This document shows positions 49,668-60,119 of a stretch of 64,000 nucleotides of DNA, piece after piece. This stretch comes from Shewanella marina JCM 15074. GTDB taxonomy: Bacteria; Pseudomonadota; Gammaproteobacteria; Enterobacterales; Shewanellaceae. A program made the position numbers and the translations under genes. How positions within the stretch are numbered: position 1 is the stretch's first letter; the number at the start of each line of letters is the position of its first letter. The notes under the pieces were generated by a model. The model ran no database searches. It saw only the letters and a list, made by a program, of their open reading frames with translations, and was not told the DNA's origin. The stretch spans positions 46,037-110,036 of the forward strand of contig NZ_BALM01000015.1 in the NCBI RefSeq assembly GCF_000614975.1, given 5' to 3'.

Positions 49668-50678
49668 TTAAGCTTGATCGATTTTAAAGTAACGAGGGCA
49701 ATTACCTTGGCGTGATTTATTGACTCGTTTTAGTAAATCACTGATTGGTGTCGTACCATCTTTAATCTCTTTTGGCAGATTAATTTGAATTTCGGTCAGC
49801 ATATCTTTGCGACATTGAAGACGAATTCTTTTATGACTTTGACGACCAAAACTTTGATCAAATGCTTGTTCAAAATCTTTACGACTGACCTTATCACCAA
49901 TATTATCTTGAATAAATTGAGTCACAAATGTCGACTGATTGACTTGTTGGACTAATGCTGTTGAAACTGCAAAATAACCATTAGCATCACGGCTATCACA
50001 GCTACCATGTTTCCAATATTCATGACGTTGCAAACAAGTACCATATTTTGCACTTGGCATCACGGTATTCAGCTCTTGTCTAATATCATTATCTAATGGC
50101 ACTTTTGGATAGCCACAAAATCCCTTTGGTTTAGTTTCTACGATGCCACAAAAGCCATATTTAATGCCACAACTGCGTTTGTTGGGCCATAAACCATGCA
50201 GGGTAAAGTGACCCGCACCATAGCTATCATCATCAAGTTTACGACACTCTGTTTTACGCTTTCCACCGAGTTCACAAAATGCCGGTTGCCAGCTAATGGC
50301 TAGCACATATGAGTCATAGTTGCCGCGGGTACTACAGCTGCCTTTATCACTATTCGCTGTTTGCTGCTTTTTACTTGAGTTACTGGTGCCGAGGCTAGCG
50401 CCAGAAATGGTACCGCATTGTGCTTTGACCCAGCGCATTGCTGAGTGACTTGCAGTTGTTTTAATGCGTAGCCAAGTTGGATTCGCACTATCGCCCAAAT
50501 ATTCATGAATTTGGTATTGTTGCTGTGGTTTTGTATTGATATTTTCAGGGTTTGTGAGCTTATTTTTAGATTGATAAGCTGCACATTCTTGAGTGGCAGT
50601 AAAGGTACCCTGCATTGGTGCTGCAACGGTTGTGGTACTGACCAATAGCAATGATAAGAAAGTAATAATTACGCGCAT
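49668..50678 (-). CDS. Exported ribonuclease T2-family protein with N-terminal accessory domain
   Basis: 336 aa from the ATG at 50678 (MRVIITFLSLLLVSTTTVAA), which begins the signal peptide; an in-frame ATG 34 codons upstream is not credible. A Cys-containing region of about 90 residues (SH3-like: TWLRIKTTASHSAMRWVKAQC) precedes the RNase T2 domain. Catalytic segments are intact: CAS1 FTLHGLWPN and CAS2 RHEYWKHGSC. Several Cys suggest disulfides. It degrades RNA in the periplasm or outside, as RNase I does in E. coli, probably for nutrient scavenging. Confidence 0.9.
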   Translation of the reverse strand: MRVIITFLSLLLVSTTTVAAPMQGTFTATQECAAYQSKNKLTNPENINTKPQQQYQIHEYLGDSANPTWLRIKTTASHSAMRWVKAQCGTISGASLGTSNSSKKQQTANSDKGSCSTRGNYDSYVLAISWQPAFCELGGKRKTECRKLDDDSYGAGHFTLHGLWPNKRSCGIKYGFCGIVETKPKGFCGYPKVPLDNDIRQELNTVMPSAKYGTCLQRHEYWKHGSCDSRDANGYFAVSTALVQQVNQSTFVTQFIQDNIGDKVSRKDFEQAFDQSFGRQSHKRIRLQCRKDMLTEIQINLPKEIKDGTTPISDLLKRVNKSRQGNCPRYFKIDQA

Positions 50679-50766
50679 TATTTTAATTATGGTAATAAAT
50701 TGAATGGCGCGAAGTATAGTCGAGCTATCCAATATACTCAAACTTACTAAATTGAGATTTAGCGAT

Positions 50767-50794
50767 AAAAAAAGCCGCACAATGGCGGCTTTTT
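50767..50794 (-). terminator. Terminator after the PotE-like antiporter gene
   Basis: AAAAAAGCCGC / GCGGCTTTTT stem with a six-base loop, lying between the antiporter stop and the RNase T2 promoter. Confidence 0.88.
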
Positions 50795-50813
50795 ATGGGG
50801 GTTAACTTCGTAT

Positions 50814-52130
50814 TTAAGCAGGCATTTTTTTATCGTCTCTAGCGGCGATAAAGCCGTAGAAGATATAGCCAATAAAGGTCACAATTGCACCGTAGAATAC
50901 AGCCTGCTGGCCACAAGCATAAACGCCATAGATGCTGTAGGCTACCGCAAATGTACCGACAACGGCTCCAATTCTGTACTCTTTTGAAGAGACATTGTTG
51001 TTGCGTAAAATAGCTTCCAGACCAGTAAGCGATAGGATGTATGGCACCATGTTAATAAATACCGCTAAATTAACCAGTACGTTGAACTGTTTGATCAGTG
51101 TTGGCGAGATGGTTAAGACGGCTAAACCAAGCTCTAGCGCTAACATGATAAGCATGCCTTTTACTGGAGCATTATCTTTGGTTACAGAAGAGAATATTTT
51201 AGGGAATAGGTTAATATCAGCTGCTGCTTTAGATACTTGAGCGTTGGTAAATTGCCAACCGAGTAGAGAACCGATACAAGCTGTTACTGCGAGTGCTGTA
51301 ATGATTAAACCAACAGTTGGGTTAAACATATAAGTGTAAACTAAACCGAAGGGAGCGTCTGAAGCGGCTAGGGCTGCATTAGGTACAATACCCTGAATTA
51401 CTGCGGTTGAAGTAATATAAACAATGGCTGTAAAACTGGTTGCTAGCATACAAGCAAGTGGTACATTTTTCTTAGGGTTCTCAACGGTAGCTGAGTTTGC
51501 ACCAGCAGATTCAATACCTAGGAAAGCCCATAGCGTTAACGCAATACCGCTTGAAATTGCATCCATCGTACCTTCTTGATGTGGATTCCATGCAGAAGCG
51601 AAGATTTTTGGATCAAACCAGAACCAACCAATAATTGATAAACCAACAACCGGGATAATTACGCCCCATACGGTGAAGGTTGAGATTTGGCCAGTAATCT
51701 TAGGTCCTTTAAAGTTAGCTACCATCGTAACCACTAGAATCACGACTACACCGATGAACGTATTAAATGAGCTCGCTTTTAACCATGGAATAAACTCTTC
51801 CAAATAACCCACACAAGATACTGCAATTGCCACCGCACTAATAACGAGACAGACATAGTAAGTATAAGAAGCAATAAAAAATGATGATTTTCCATGTGCT
51901 TCACTGGCATAGGCTGACATGCCTCCGTCCCTGTCGCAATACATACCACACTTAGCAAAAGCATAAGCAATACACATTGCGCCAACGGCGGTAACTAACC
52001 AAGAGAGTAACGAGATTGCCCCTGTTTGAGCCAAACTTGCTGGCAGCATAATAATGCCTGAACCCATCATATTGACTGTTACAATTGTGGTGAGTCCCAC
52101 CAGTCCCATTTTATTTGCTTCAGAAGCCAT
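50814..52130 (-). CDS. APC-family antiporter, PotE-like, paired with arginine decarboxylase
   Basis: 438 aa from the ATG at 52130, with GGAG eight bases upstream; the longer frame is unsupported. Twelve helices. The N-terminus NKMGLVGLTTIVTVNMMGSGIIMLP and the SWLVTAVGAMCIAYAFAKCGM block follow E. coli PotE (putrescine/ornithine antiporter) nearly residue by residue, as do ITGQISTFTVWGVIIPVVGL and QFNVLVNLAVF. AdiC is more distant. Because the divergent neighbour makes agmatine rather than putrescine, it may exchange arginine for agmatine in acid resistance; or it handles ornithine/putrescine. Substrate unresolved. Confidence 0.85.
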   Translation of the reverse strand: MASEANKMGLVGLTTIVTVNMMGSGIIMLPASLAQTGAISLLSWLVTAVGAMCIAYAFAKCGMYCDRDGGMSAYASEAHGKSSFFIASYTYYVCLVISAVAIAVSCVGYLEEFIPWLKASSFNTFIGVVVILVVTMVANFKGPKITGQISTFTVWGVIIPVVGLSIIGWFWFDPKIFASAWNPHQEGTMDAISSGIALTLWAFLGIESAGANSATVENPKKNVPLACMLATSFTAIVYITSTAVIQGIVPNAALAASDAPFGLVYTYMFNPTVGLIITALAVTACIGSLLGWQFTNAQVSKAAADINLFPKIFSSVTKDNAPVKGMLIMLALELGLAVLTISPTLIKQFNVLVNLAVFINMVPYILSLTGLEAILRNNNVSSKEYRIGAVVGTFAVAYSIYGVYACGQQAVFYGAIVTFIGYIFYGFIAARDDKKMPA

Positions 52131-52550
52131 TCTTAAACTCCAAATATAAATAAGCGGTAAAATTTTAAAATTGTTATTTAGGTTATAGTCCAAAAATGGA
52201 GTTCATACAAAGCGAGCTCTATATATGAATATAAAATTCATGTGACTATTTAAGTACAGATAATAAGATTTCATTCGTTACACTGTGTATCATGCAATAT
52301 TGATGATGTTTACTTTCAGTGACTTATGATCTTAGTCTGAATGAATAAAATTGCATTAAAAATATGGATGTTTTTTTATGTGAATTATAATTTATATTTA
52401 AAATAATGGTTAAGTGTTGATTTGATACATATTTTTATATTTAATCAATTAAAGTTTGTTTATTTTAATTTTAACCTTGGAAGTATTGCTCGAGTTAATC
52501 TATAACATAAAGGGTGATTATTAACTTACAGGTTAATGGAGTTTATTTGA
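52131..52550. other. Divergent promoter region of antiporter and adiA-type genes
   Basis: 420 very AT-rich bases with both promoters. I see no reading frame, named operator or stable fold. Acid-inducible decarboxylase systems usually have a regulator such as AdiY or CadC; none is adjacent. Confidence 0.45.
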
Positions 52551-54842
52551 ATGAGTAGCTACGGAAAAAAATATACAGCCTTAATTCTTGAAGATTTATC
52601 CAAAGAAGGTGTTGTAGCTAATGCAATTAGTCGTTTAGTTGAAGAGTTAGAAAACGAAGGCGCAAATGTGATTGTTGCGACTTCTTTTGATGATTGTTAT
52701 TCACTGTTTAACGCTAACACAGCAATTGATTGCTTAATGTTAACGTCACGCATGAGTGGATCTCAACAAGAAGAAAATGAAAAGTTTTATGTCTTGATTG
52801 AGAAGCTAAATCGACGCCAACAGAATGTTCCTGTGTTCTTACTTGCTGAACGTAAGAAGATCACGTTGAGCGTTAACCGCGAATTAATGGAAAAAGTCGA
52901 TGAGTTTGCATGGATTTTAGAAGATACTCCTGATTTTATTGCGGGCCGTGCGTATGCAGCAATGGCACGTTATCGCGAGCGTGTACTTCCACCATTGATG
53001 TCAGCATTAATGAAGTATGATGATGTTCATGAGTATTCATGGGCAGCACCAGGTCACCAAGGTGGTGTTGGTTTTACTAAAACTCCAGCGGGTCAGCGCT
53101 TTTATAGCTATTACGGTGAAGGTATCTTCAGAACCGATATGGGCATTGAGCGTGGCAATTTAGGTTCTCTACTTGACCATACTGGGTCATTTGGTGACAG
53201 TGAAGCCTATGCGGCTAAAGTATTCGGTGCGAATAAGTCATATTCATTGGTAACCGGTACTTCTGGTGCGAACCGTACCATTATGGCTGCTTGTATGAAT
53301 GAAAATGATTTAGTGATTGTTGACCGTAACTGTCATAAGTCAATTGAGCAGGGCTTAATGCTTTCAGGTGCGTTACCTATTTATATGGTACCAACCCGTA
53401 ATCGTTACGGCATTATCGGTCCAATTTTCCCTAATCAAATGGATCAAGCAGCACTAAAAGCCAATGCTGCTGCCAGTGTCTTAACCAAAGATCGTAAAGA
53501 TCAACGTGCAGTGTATGCGGTACTCACTAACTGTACTTATGATGGTCTTTGTTATAACGCTAAACGTGCACAAGATATTTTAGCTGAAAGTAGTGACCGC
53601 GTTCACTTTGATGAAGCTTGGTATGGCTATGCACGCTTTAACCCTATTTATGCTGACCATTATGCAATGCGTGGTGAGCCAATGGATGATTATGAAGGCC
53701 CAACCGTTTTCGCGACTCATTCAACTCATAAATTATTGAACGCACTATCACAAGCATCTTGGTTACACGTGCGTCATGGTAAGAGCTCGATTGATTTTTC
53801 ACGCTTTAACCAAGCGTATATGATGCATGCAACAACTTCACCATTATATGCAATTAGCGCCTCAAACGATGTGGCGGTATCGCAAATGGATGGTAACCGT
53901 GGTTTATCATTAACGACTGAAGTTATCCGTGAAGCGATCGATTTCCGTCAAGCAATGGGTCGTTTATATCGTGAGTATCAAGAAGATGGTAACGATTGGT
54001 TCTTCAAACCTTGGAATGCTGAGACAGTAACAGATCCTGCAACAGGTGAAGAATATGCCTTTGAAGATGCACCAACTGAGTTATTAGCAACTGAACAAGA
54101 TTGCTGGGTAATGCATCCTGGTGATAGCTGGCATGGCTTTGCAGATATGCCTGCTGACTGGTGTATGCTTGATCCAATCAAGGTCAGTATTCTAGCTCCG
54201 GGTATGGGCGATGACGGTCAATTACTATCATCTGGTGTACCAGCTGCTTTAGTGACATTGTTCTTAGGCCGTTTTGGTATTATCCCAACTCGTACCACTG
54301 ATTTCCAAGTGATGTTCCTATTCTCTATGGGTATCACGAAAGGTAAGTGGGCAACGTTAGTTAATACATTACTTTCATTCAAGCGCCACTATGATAGCAA
54401 TGCACCGTTATCAGAAGTGCTACCTGATTTAGTGAAGTCTCACCCTGAAGCATATGGTGAACTAGGCTTGAAAGATTTAGGTGATAAGATGTTTAACTAC
54501 TTACGCCAACACAATCCTTCAGAGAAGTTAAACCAAGCTTATTCAAACTTACCTGAAGCTGTGATTACACCTCGTAAAGCATTCCAAGCCATTGTGGATA
54601 ATACGGTTGAGATGGTGCCATCGCACCAATTAGAAGGTCGTGTTGCCGCAAACGCTGTTATTCCTTATCCACCTGGAATTCCAATGCTAATGTCTGGTGA
54701 AAGCTTTGGTGACCATACAAGTCCTCAGATTAATTATCTGAAGAGCTTAGAAGTTTGGGATAAAGAGTTCCCAGGTTTTGAGCATGAGACTGAAGGTACT
54801 GAAGTAGAAGACGGCGTTTACTACGTAATGTGCGTAAAGTAA
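52551..54842 (+). CDS. adiA: Biodegradative-type arginine decarboxylase AdiA
   Basis: 763 aa, ATG with GGAG nine bases upstream. The N-terminal flavodoxin-like wing (1-130), the PLP fold-type I core and the C-terminal domain follow E. coli AdiA closely over the whole length: FAWILEDTPDFIAGRAYAAM, EYSWAAPGHQGGVGFTKTPAG and HFDEAWYGYARFNPIYADHYA (the last reads HFDEAWYGYARFNPIY then ADHYA). PLP binds the lysine in STHKLLNALSQ (K394). The family includes lysine and ornithine enzymes, but the AdiA-specific stretches favour arginine. It consumes a proton per arginine, giving agmatine and CO2. Confidence 0.93.
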   Translation: MSSYGKKYTALILEDLSKEGVVANAISRLVEELENEGANVIVATSFDDCYSLFNANTAIDCLMLTSRMSGSQQEENEKFYVLIEKLNRRQQNVPVFLLAERKKITLSVNRELMEKVDEFAWILEDTPDFIAGRAYAAMARYRERVLPPLMSALMKYDDVHEYSWAAPGHQGGVGFTKTPAGQRFYSYYGEGIFRTDMGIERGNLGSLLDHTGSFGDSEAYAAKVFGANKSYSLVTGTSGANRTIMAACMNENDLVIVDRNCHKSIEQGLMLSGALPIYMVPTRNRYGIIGPIFPNQMDQAALKANAAASVLTKDRKDQRAVYAVLTNCTYDGLCYNAKRAQDILAESSDRVHFDEAWYGYARFNPIYADHYAMRGEPMDDYEGPTVFATHSTHKLLNALSQASWLHVRHGKSSIDFSRFNQAYMMHATTSPLYAISASNDVAVSQMDGNRGLSLTTEVIREAIDFRQAMGRLYREYQEDGNDWFFKPWNAETVTDPATGEEYAFEDAPTELLATEQDCWVMHPGDSWHGFADMPADWCMLDPIKVSILAPGMGDDGQLLSSGVPAALVTLFLGRFGIIPTRTTDFQVMFLFSMGITKGKWATLVNTLLSFKRHYDSNAPLSEVLPDLVKSHPEAYGELGLKDLGDKMFNYLRQHNPSEKLNQAYSNLPEAVITPRKAFQAIVDNTVEMVPSHQLEGRVAANAVIPYPPGIPMLMSGESFGDHTSPQINYLKSLEVWDKEFPGFEHETEGTEVEDGVYYVMCVK

Positions 54843-54863
54843 TACCTTGCTAAGCAATTAATC

Positions 54864-54889
54864 AAAAGGCCTCATTTGAGGCCTTTTTT
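54864..54889. terminator. Terminator between adiA and cusA
   Basis: Eleven-bp stem AAAAGGCCTCA / TGAGGCCTTTT with a two-base loop and a T-run; the A-run serves the convergent cusA transcript. Confidence 0.92.
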
Positions 54890-54891
54890 GT

Positions 54892-57800
54892 TTATGCTTG
54901 CAGCTTGCGCTTATAGATTAAGAGGTAAAGTACCGGCAAGACAAACAGAGATAGTAATGGCGCAGTAACCATACCGCCAACCATTGGCGCGGCGATTTTT
55001 TGCATCACATCATTACCACTACCTGCACCCCACATAATCGGCAGTAAGCCAAAAAAGATGGTTGCGACTGTCATTGCTTTAGGGCGGATACGCATGACGG
55101 CACCTTCCATTAGCGCATCTTTTAAATCTGCAACTGTATGATATTGATCTTTAGCTTGTTTATATTTGATCGCATTATTGAGATACACCAGCATCACCAC
55201 ACCAAATTCGGCGGCAACACCCGCCAGCGCAATCATACCGACAGCAACCGCGACTGACATATTAAAATCTAATAGGTACAGCAACCAAGTACTGCCGACC
55301 AATGCAAACGGTAGGGTAGCCATAATTAAGCTAGCTTGTAGGCTACTACCAAAGGTAAGCATTAACAGAATAAAGATAACGCCTAATGCCATTGGGATAA
55401 CCTGTTTTAATTTGGCATCAACCCGTTGCATATACTCATATTGACCAGCAAAAGTGTAACTATAACGCGGAGGAAGCACTAACTCGCTATTCAGTACTGT
55501 ACGTGCTTCATCAATATATTGGCCGATAGAGGTGCCTTCAATATCCACAAATACCCATGAAATTAAACGACCATTTTCGCTTTTTAGCATAGGTGCGCCA
55601 TCACTAATTTCAATATTGCTAAATCGCCTAAAGGTAAATAGTGACCCGTTTTAGTGATAACAGGTAGCTCTTGTAGCTTATGAATATTATCTCTAAGTTC
55701 ACGTGGGTAACGTAGGTTAATAGGATAGCGTTCAGCCCCTTGCACTGATTCACCAATTTTCATGCCGCCAATTGCATGACGTACCACATCTTGAATATCA
55801 GCGAGGCTCATGCCATAACGCGAAGCAACATCAAGTTTTGGACTGATATCGATATAACGGCCGCCACCAACACGTTCAGCGTAAGCTGACTTTGTGTGAG
55901 GTAATTTAGTTAAAATGGCTTCAACTTCAGTACCGATTTTCTGTAATTCATCAACATTAGCGCCGGTAATTTTTATGCCAATAGGGGTTTTTACACCAGT
56001 AGAGAGCATATCAATACGAGTTTTAATCGGTTGTACCCAAGCATTGGTTAAGCCCGGCACTTTAACGGTTTGTTGTAATTGCTCAATAATCTTGTCGAGT
56101 GTCATGCCATCACGCCATTGCTCCTGTGGTTTGAGCATGATAGTGGTTTCAAGCATAGTAAGCGGCGCAGGATCGGTCGCAGTTTCTGCTCGCCCCACTT
56201 TACCAAACACCCGTGCAACTTCAGGGACAGTTTTGATTAAACGATCGGTCTGTTGCAGGATTTCAGCCGCCTTACTGGCACTAATACCGGGCAGTGCAGT
56301 AGGCATATACAGCAGGTCACCCTCTTCAAGATCCGGCATAAACTCACTGCCCATTTTAGTCAGTGGGTAAGCTGCACTAATTAAGATGATAAGTGCGAGT
56401 ACTAAGGTTGTTTTTGGGAATTTTAATACCCAATTAAGTGCCGGGCGGTATAGCGCAATTAAGAATCGGCTAATCGGATTACTGGTTTCTTTAGGGATTT
56501 TGCCGCGAATAAAGTAACCCATTAATACCGGCACTAGCGTGATTGATAAAATCGCCGCAGCAGCCATGGCAAAAGTTTTAGTATAGGCCAGTGGACTAAA
56601 TAAACGGCCTTCTTGGGCTTCTAAGGCAAATACCGGAATAAAGCTTAAAGTAATAATTAACAGTGAGAAAAACAGTGCTGGGCCGACTTCAATAGATGAG
56701 GCGGTAACCACTTGCCAATGTTCTTTGGTTGTGGGGCGACGCTGATGTTCTTGCTCAAAATGCTCAAGGTGCTTATGTAAGTTTTCAACCATTACAATCG
56801 CGCCATCAACCACTGCACCAATTGCAATTGCAATACCGCCTAAACTCATAATATTGGCGTTAATTCCCATCTTGTTCATCACAATAAAGGCGATAAGGAT
56901 TGATAGTGGTAAGGTAATAACCGCCACTAATGTTGAACGTGCATGCATTAAAAACAGTAAGCAAACTAAGCCTACGACTAACATCTCTTCAACAACTTTA
57001 CTGAATAAGTTATCAACTGAATTTTGGATCAATTGTGAGCGGTCATAGGTCGGAACAATCTCAACCCCTTTTGGTAAACCCGCTTTCAGTTCATTTAATT
57101 TGGCTTTTACCGCTTCAATTGTTGCTAGCGCATTTTCACCATAACGCATGACGATAATACCACCAACCACTTCACCTTCACCATCAAGCTCGGCAATACC
57201 ACGTCGTGCAGCTGGGCCTTTACGTAGGGTCGCAATATCTTTTAAAAGCAAAGGTGTGCCTGATGGACTGGTAATTCCCAGTGGAATTTGTTCAAAATCG
57301 GCTAATGTTTGACGGTAGCCTTTTGAACGCACCATATATTCAGCTTCAGCCATTTCGACGACAGAGCCGCCAGCTTCGCTATTGGACACATTAATGGCAT
57401 TTTTTACACTGGCGATATCAAGCTTATAAAGTGCTAACTTATCGGGATCGAGGACGATTTGATAGGTTTGCTCCATACCGCCAACGGTAGCAACCTCAGA
57501 TACGCCCGCAACACTTTGCAGTTCTAGTTTTAAGTACCAGTCCTGTAAACTTTTTAATTGTGATAAATCTAAGCTGCCAGAGCGATCGACTAAGGCATAT
57601 TCATAAATCCAGCCAACACCAGAGGCATCAGGCCCCAGCGATGACTGCACTCCTTGCGGCAGACGACTGCTTACTTGGCTTAAATACTCAAGTACGCGGG
57701 AGCGAGCCCAGTAGATATCGGTACCATCTTCAAAGATGACATAGACATAGGAATCACCAAAAAAAGAGTAGCCTCGAACCGTTTTGGCTCCCGGTACGGC

Positions 57801-58022
57801 CAACATTGCTGTAGAAAGGGGATAAGTGACTTGTTCCTCAACCAATTGTGGTGCTTGACCTGGATATGAGGTTTTAATAATCACTTGTACGTCCGATAGA
57901 TCTGGGAGTGCATCTAATGGCGTTTTACGTAATTCTTGCACACCCCAGAGGGTGATCATGGCAGCAATAATCAGCACCATGACTCGCTGTTTAAGCGAGC
58001 TTTCAATTATTCGCTGTAACAT
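54892..58022 (-). pseudogene. cusA: CusA-type heavy-metal RND efflux pump, one frameshift
   Basis: The ATG at 58022 lies eight bases after the cusB stop, with AGGAG between. The first block (812 residues) is the HME-RND body: [17 protein letters not shown], the TM4 proton-relay segment around [27 protein letters not shown] (read as [16 protein letters not shown] then [11 protein letters not shown]), and [14 protein letters not shown]. It fails at [13 protein letters not shown]. Adding one A near 55615 (TTAGCAATATTG, expected TTAGCAAATATTG) gives [20 protein letters not shown] and joins the last 232 residues, ending LIYKRKLQA. Repaired length is about 1043 aa, the family norm. Exports Cu+/Ag+ with CusB and a CusC-type channel, which is not in the window. 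Confidence 0.87.
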
Positions 58023-58030
58023 ATCGGCTC

Positions 58031-59461
58031 CTAGTGCTGGTGGCCACTACTTAAACGCATCAAACTGCCTTTAAGACTGGCTTCAGAATCTAATAAGAAT
58101 TGACCAGAGGTAACGACTTTATCGCCCTCAGCCAAACCCGATGTGATTTCAGCTTTATCTTGACTGAACATGCCAACCGTAACATTGCGTGCAGTAAAGG
58201 TTTTATCGTCAAGTTTGACAATCACTCGGTTAGCCTTACCTGTTTGGATCAGCGCTTCTTGTGGGATCACTAAGGCGCCACGTTTAGCACCGCCAAATAG
58301 CGATATTTTGGCAAGTGTTTTGGGACGCAATTCAATATCAGGATTATTCAGAATGATCCGCACTCGTAAACTACGAGTCACGGGATCAAGTTCTGGATAG
58401 ATATAGTCAATGGTGCCTTTAATGTCGGCTAAATCCATTGCAGGTACTGAGACTTCTGCTTGCATCCCGACTTTGATCCAGCTTTGCTCATTTTCAAATA
58501 CATCGGCAATAACCCAGACTTTGGATAGATCCACCAGTGAGAACAATTCAGTTTGTGGCTGAATATACATACCGTCACGAATAGATAATTTTTTAACGAC
58601 ACCATCATGCTTGGCATAGAATGGCACTCGATATAGCTTTTGCCTGATTTTGACAGCTGCTTAATCTGCTGTTTAGTCATCCCTAATAGTTCTAGACGCA
58701 TTGCTGCTTTACGAACGAGTTCACTATAGTCAGCATTATTTCTAGAGGCTTTGTAGGTGGACTGCGCCAGTAAATAGTCGTCTTGGGCGCTAATTAATTC
58801 AGGCGAATATAGTTCATATAGCAATTGTCCTTTAGTGACATTATCACCTACAGCCGTTACCGCTAATTTTTCGATCCAGCCGCTTACGCGAGAATGAATA
58901 TGGTTAATTTGGCTTTCATCAAAATCAATCTGGCCAACAGTTTTGACATATTTCCATAGATTCTTACGCTCTACAGGAGCCACTTTAAGGGCTAATGCTT
59001 GCTGCATATCACCCGAGACATTGATCTCAATTTGGCTGCTATTACCTGCAACTTGTACTTTTTCTAAATCCATTCCACAAATAGGGCAACTTCCCGGCTC
59101 ATCGCTGATGATATGAGCATGCATAGCAGATGTATTTGATCCCACCTTCGCTATTGAGTGGTGCAGGCTTTACTGTGATTGGATCATGCGCCGGTTTTTC
59201 CGTTTTTAATTGGTGCTGACTATGGTCTGTGACGACTTGTTCTTCTTCCTCTTCTTTAACAAGAAACATTTTACAAATTGGACAGCGTCCCGGTTTGTCA
59301 CTGGTTTCTTCAGGATGCATTGGGCAATAGTAATGCGCTGCATGCTGCTGATGGGTAGTAACTGGTTGTAATTGGTTCGCATATATAGTGAACGGTTGAG
59401 CCGCCAGTAATAGTGATGCTGCGCCAATAATTAATGGTTTAATTGGGTGCTTAATTGTCAT
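58031..59461 (-). pseudogene. cusB: CusB-type membrane fusion protein with two metal-binding motifs, two frameshifts
   Basis: The ATG at 59461 begins a signal peptide (about 1-28). Two copies of the heavy-metal-binding motif follow: YYCPMHPEETSDKPGRCPICKM and, across a break near 59128, YICxMHAHIISDEPGSCPICGMDL. The first break is two bases short in a C-run (TGCTATGCAT, expected TGCCCTATGCAT). The adaptor body (INVSGDMQQALALKVAPVERK, coiled-coil, YSPELISAQDDYLLAQ) breaks again near 58635 by one base, then continues RVPFYAKHDGVVKKLSIRDG to the end. The repaired protein is about 477 aa. It hands metal to CusA in the periplasm. Confidence 0.85.
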
Positions 59462-59480
59462 GCCTCATCTCCACGGCTAA

Positions 59481-60002
59481 TTAATGATGTTGGTGTGCTT
59501 TATGCGTGTTAGCAGGCTCTAAATCCATGCCACATTTAGGGCATGAGTCGCCTTTTTCGCCAACCACTTCAGGGTGCATAGGGCAATCATAATTAGCAGT
59601 TTGAGCTAGGTTTTCATTGCTATGGTTTGCATGTGATTTTTGACTGTTCGGGCAGTGTTTTTTGCCATTGTGGCCGTTGTGTCGGTCACATTTAGCGCAA
59701 GACTCGTCTTTATTTGCAGATGGACAGTGTTTTTTACCTTGGTGTTTGTCGCACTTATCGCAAGATTCATCTTGTTGAGCAGATGGACAATGCTTTTTTT
59801 GAGCGTGCTTGTTAGTAGGTTCTAAATCCATACCACACTTAGGGCAAGAGTCACCTTTTTCGCCTACAACTTCTGGGTGCATAGGGCAATCATATGTTGC
59901 TTGATGTTCGCTATGACCGTGATGTTGGTGAGCATTTGCAAATGCAGGTGCCGTTGAGAAAATCAATACAGCAGAAAATAACGCAGAGATTAGAGATTTC
60001 AT
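59481..60002 (-). CDS. Cys/His-rich periplasmic metal-binding protein of the cus locus
   Basis: 173 aa from the ATG at 60002 (MKSLISALF), preceded by GGAG; an ATG four codons upstream is the alternative. The signal peptide ends FANA. Two near-identical heavy-metal-binding motifs, each YDCPMHPEVVGEKGDSCPKCGMDLEP (read as YDCPMHPEVVGEK then GDSCPKCGMDLEP), bracket the protein. Between them lie three KKHCP units, two with a CxxC knuckle (ESCDKCDKHQG, ESCAKCDRHNG). His clusters occur at both ends. It probably sequesters Cu or Ag and passes it to CusB, which has the same motif. I know no named protein with this layout. Confidence 0.8.
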   Translation of the reverse strand: MKSLISALFSAVLIFSTAPAFANAHQHHGHSEHQATYDCPMHPEVVGEKGDSCPKCGMDLEPTNKHAQKKHCPSAQQDESCDKCDKHQGKKHCPSANKDESCAKCDRHNGHNGKKHCPNSQKSHANHSNENLAQTANYDCPMHPEVVGEKGDSCPKCGMDLEPANTHKAHQHH

Positions 60003-60119
60003 ATTACACTCCATCGAGAAGATGGCCGCAAGGTTGCCAATAAGAGCTGACCTATTAACGGCGATAAATTGCCAAAGTTTTAGAATTTTTTGATTGATTG
60101 TTAGCTAAACTAACAAGTT

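Noticed and set aside
52551..54842. Lysine or ornithine decarboxylase instead of AdiA
   Set aside because: The PotE-like neighbour suggested SpeF, but the sequence follows AdiA over its whole length, including the N-terminal wing; CadA and SpeF diverge there.
55915..56370. Plus-strand frame of 151 codons inside cusA
   Set aside because: Antisense shadow with Ser/Cys-rich composition typical of the reverse frame of an RND pump gene.
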